A DNA stretch of 18,653 nucleotides from DAORDI01 sp035345895 (lineage in GTDB: Bacteria > Spirochaetota > Leptospiria > Leptospirales > Leptospiraceae). The translations under genes were made by a program, and so were the position numbers. The notes beneath the pieces were generated by a model. It ran no database searches. It saw nothing but the letters and a program-made list of their open reading frames with translations, and was not told the DNA's origin. Location: NCBI GenBank assembly GCA_035345895.1, contig DAORDI010000091.1, positions 1-18,653 of the forward strand, read 5' to 3'. Below, in pieces: positions 17,208 through 18,653 of this stretch; position 1 is the first letter of the stretch, and each line of letters begins with the position of its first letter.

Positions 17208-17459
17208 CTACCATGCAGGCAGATAATCCGGTTTTTTACTGCATTGACGCAGCTTCTGGTTGTGCACGAGGCAATCGAGAAGAAGAACACTGAAAAATTG
17301 TGAATACTCTGGTGTTCCCTTTTCCATCATATGATAGTCTAAAACACATGAACTGCTGTCACCCAAAGTGTCATGTTCATTCTCACAATTATCCTGCTGA
17401 GAGCCTTTCGTACAAGAAAAGGCAATAACCATAAACATAAAAATAATCAATCTATTCAT
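17208..17459 (-). CDS. Small Cys-rich lipoprotein coupled to RHS3
   Basis: The product has 83 residues with a lipoprotein leader (MNRLIIFMFMVIAFSC, Cys 16). The mature part holds four more Cys and ends FFSVLLLDCLVHNQKLRQC followed by SKKPDYLPAW. The RHS3 stop TGA is itself part of the ribosome site (TGAGGGAAAGA before the ATG at 17459), so translation is coupled. It is homologous to the 109-residue protein at 9896-9567, which follows RHS2, although the two RHS tips differ. This points to a conserved family tied to RHS 3' ends, with an immunity or accessory role as the likely options. No known domain is recognised. Confidence 0.8.
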   Translation of the reverse strand: MNRLIIFMFMVIAFSCTKGSQQDNCENEHDTLGDSSSCVLDYHMMEKGTPEYSQFFSVLLLDCLVHNQKLRQCSKKPDYLPAW

Positions 17460-17467
17460 TCTTTCCC

Positions 17468-18653
17468 TCAGTTATAAAATTTCAAAGAGCACCCTGAACA
17501 TTTAGGAGGTGTAAACTTAATAAAAGTCCCGTTCATTTTTATCCCTGTTCTTTCTCCGAGCCAGTTCAACTGTTTCTGTCGAAAATCCAGAGCATCATTT
17601 GTCAGGTTCAGAGAGCTGAACAGAAATGTTCCTGTGGCGGCTGCCATATAATCCAAAGGTCCGTTTGCAGTCTTCCAGGCATTGACCATCCATTTCTTAT
17701 TGGCTGTCCTGCTTTTCCTGTCTGCAGGATCACTCCCATACTGGTCGTGCAGAAAAGATCCCCTGTCAAAATCATCTGAAGGCTCAACAAGTCGCCCCTT
17801 GGCACTTTGAAGCATATATGATTCATATATTAAAGCTCTTTCAATATCATTTTTAGCCTGACTGAACTGATAGAGATAAAATGCATCTCTCTGTCGAAAA
17901 CTCATCATATTCAGAAATGTAGGATCTCCGTTTCTTCTCTGATGCCAGTAATACAGCTCTGTCCCAAGCATCAAAAGTCTCTGTTCTTCAGCAGATGAAT
18001 TATTTCCTGCTATATGGGCAAAGGTCAGAAACATCAGTGCATTGTGTTCATAGGGAAGTTTTCCGCCGCTGCAGTTCAGTCCGCCGCCGGTATAATTTTT
18101 GTATGTTCCTAATGCAGCCGCACCGACAGCTCCAAAGTATCTGAATGCTAAAATACCATACATATTTCCGGCACAGAGATTTCCGCTTGGATCTCTGAAA
18201 TTTACAGGACTTCCGTTGACATACATATACCTGTTCATTCCGAAATTCTGATTACCGTCTGCGATAGAATCCGGTGTCAGAAATCTCCCGATTGCAGGAT
18301 CATAGTAACGGGCTTTATAATAATAGAGACCGGATTCCTTGTCCTCTATCTGGCCTGTGTATTTATGTTTTGTGATGTCCGGGCCGGAGGAGTTCATCCT
18401 GTCAATTTCTCCGTAGGGTTTGTAAACGGTATTGGCTTTTCCGCCCATACTGCCACCGCTGACTACATTGCCATGACCGTCTGTCACCATTGTCACCGAT
18501 CCCAGATGATCCGTGTGCAGATATCCACCCGGCTCGCGCAACTCGCCCCTAGCAGGCCTGCGTTTTGCCCGCCTGAAAGGCTCTGCAAAACTCGCCTCAT
18601 TCACAGGACGCTCTATACCTGACCCAGAACTGCCGCCAGGCACGTACCCAGGG
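17468..18653 (-). CDS. RHS protein, C-terminal part (RHS3), 5' end beyond window
   Basis: The frame is open to the right edge; the GTG at 18643 is only an internal codon (the upstream residues PGY also match RHS1). It begins in the linker, then has the RHS core (HTDHLGSVTMV, YYYKARYYDPAIGRFLTPD) and the border NFRDPSGN. A 236-residue tip unlike that of RHS2 follows. Core residues are close to RHS1 and RHS2, so this is a third member of the same family. The tip has YTGGG, then DFDRGSFLHDQYG and an Asp 32 residues after the His, and ends in a Cys pair (PPKCSGCSLKF). Its linker differs from the others by carrying a GC-rich palindromic insert. The small lipoprotein gene at 17459 is coupled to its stop. 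Confidence 0.9.
   Translation of the reverse strand, partial: PGYVPGGSSGSGIERPVNEASFAEPFRRAKRRPARGELREPGGYLHTDHLGSVTMVTDGHGNVVSGGSMGGKANTVYKPYGEIDRMNSSGPDITKHKYTGQIEDKESGLYYYKARYYDPAIGRFLTPDSIADGNQNFGMNRYMYVNGSPVNFRDPSGNLCAGNMYGILAFRYFGAVGAAALGTYKNYTGGGLNCSGGKLPYEHNALMFLTFAHIAGNNSSAEEQRLLMLGTELYYWHQRRNGDPTFLNMMSFRQRDAFYLYQFSQAKNDIERALIYESYMLQSAKGRLVEPSDDFDRGSFLHDQYGSDPADRKSRTANKKWMVNAWKTANGPLDYMAAATGTFLFSSLNLTNDALDFRQKQLNWLGERTGIKMNGTFIKFTPPKCSGCSLKFYN
17471..18178 (-). other. Variable C-terminal tip of RHS3
   Basis: This is the sequence after DPSGN in RHS3, 236 residues. Visible elements are KNYTGGGLNCSGG near 18076-18105, FDRGSFLHDQYGSD at about 17735-17770, and LDYMAAATGTF downstream. The order YxGxG, HD, Asp at +32 from the His matches the RHS2 tip, although the rest of the sequence does not align. 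A distant PLA2-like fold is possible; no match is certain. Confidence 0.35.
18528..18607 (-). repeat. GC-rich palindromic insert in frame in the RHS3 linker
   Basis: The RHS1 and RHS2 linkers go straight from a Gly/Ser stretch to FFLHQDHLGS. RHS3 instead has about 26 extra residues rich in Arg and Glu (FAEPFRRAKRRPARGELREP). The DNA holds an inverted repeat (GCGTTTTGC, 18560-18568, with GCAAAACTCGC, 18585-18595), like a REP-type hairpin. It is translated in frame and is more GC-rich than its surroundings. Confidence 0.65.

Noticed and set aside
17087..17290. Small minus-strand open frame overlapping the 83-residue lipoprotein gene
   Set aside because: It is out of frame with a well supported gene and otherwise made of repeat DNA.
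1..18653. tRNA, rRNA, transposase or integrase genes
   Set aside because: I looked for these on both strands and found no cloverleaf, rRNA-like block or recognisable transposase or integrase protein.

Overview
The window is a chromosomal segment about 18.65 kb long in which every credible gene lies on the minus strand. The likely source is a spirochaete of the Leptospiraceae, probably Leptospira. The clues are loose spirochaete-style lipoboxes (SAGC, AFSC, AYC, SNC), membrane-anchored PilZ proteins and very large exported SpvB/FG-GAP/RHS proteins. This is an inference from style, not an identification.

Read in the direction of transcription (from high to low coordinates), the layout is as follows. 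(1) 18653-17468: 3' end of an RHS protein with a variable C-terminal tip. (2) 17459-17208: small Cys-rich lipoprotein, coupled to it. (3) 17207-16835: intergenic DNA packed with degenerate 7-bp repeats in both orientations. (4) 16834-16619: small lipoprotein. (5) 16600-9878: a complete 2240-residue SpvB/FG-GAP/RHS protein. (6) 9896-9567 and 9618-9049: two overlapping AT-rich genes for exported or lipoprotein products; the first is a homologue of the gene in (2). (7) 8897-6688: a PilZ gene, a TPR-like gene and a second PilZ gene. (8) 6577-6302: small lipoprotein. (9) 6276-1: a second nearly complete RHS giant, running off the left edge.

The giant at the left looks truncated at position 1423, but this is an assembly artefact. 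A 100-N gap (1436-1535) lies between two identical 55-bp copies. Collapsing the gap and one copy restores one open frame to position 1, and the product aligns without gaps to its paralogue. The window therefore shows a repeated module: small lipoprotein, then RHS giant, then small Cys-rich lipoprotein. The RHS cores are alike and the tips differ. This is the layout of a polymorphic toxin system. The genes after the tips are candidate immunity or accessory proteins.

Three observations stand out. First, degenerate heptanucleotide repeats that fill the intergenic spaces also sit in frame at matching linker sites inside the RHS genes. Second, the RHS proteins carry a predicted pair of membrane helices, the second ending in a lipobox-like Cys, between the YD-repeat shell and the RHS core. 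Third, both visible tips have a YxGxG loop, an HD dipeptide and an Asp exactly 32 residues after the His. This could be a divergent phospholipase A2-like active site, but the call is tentative.
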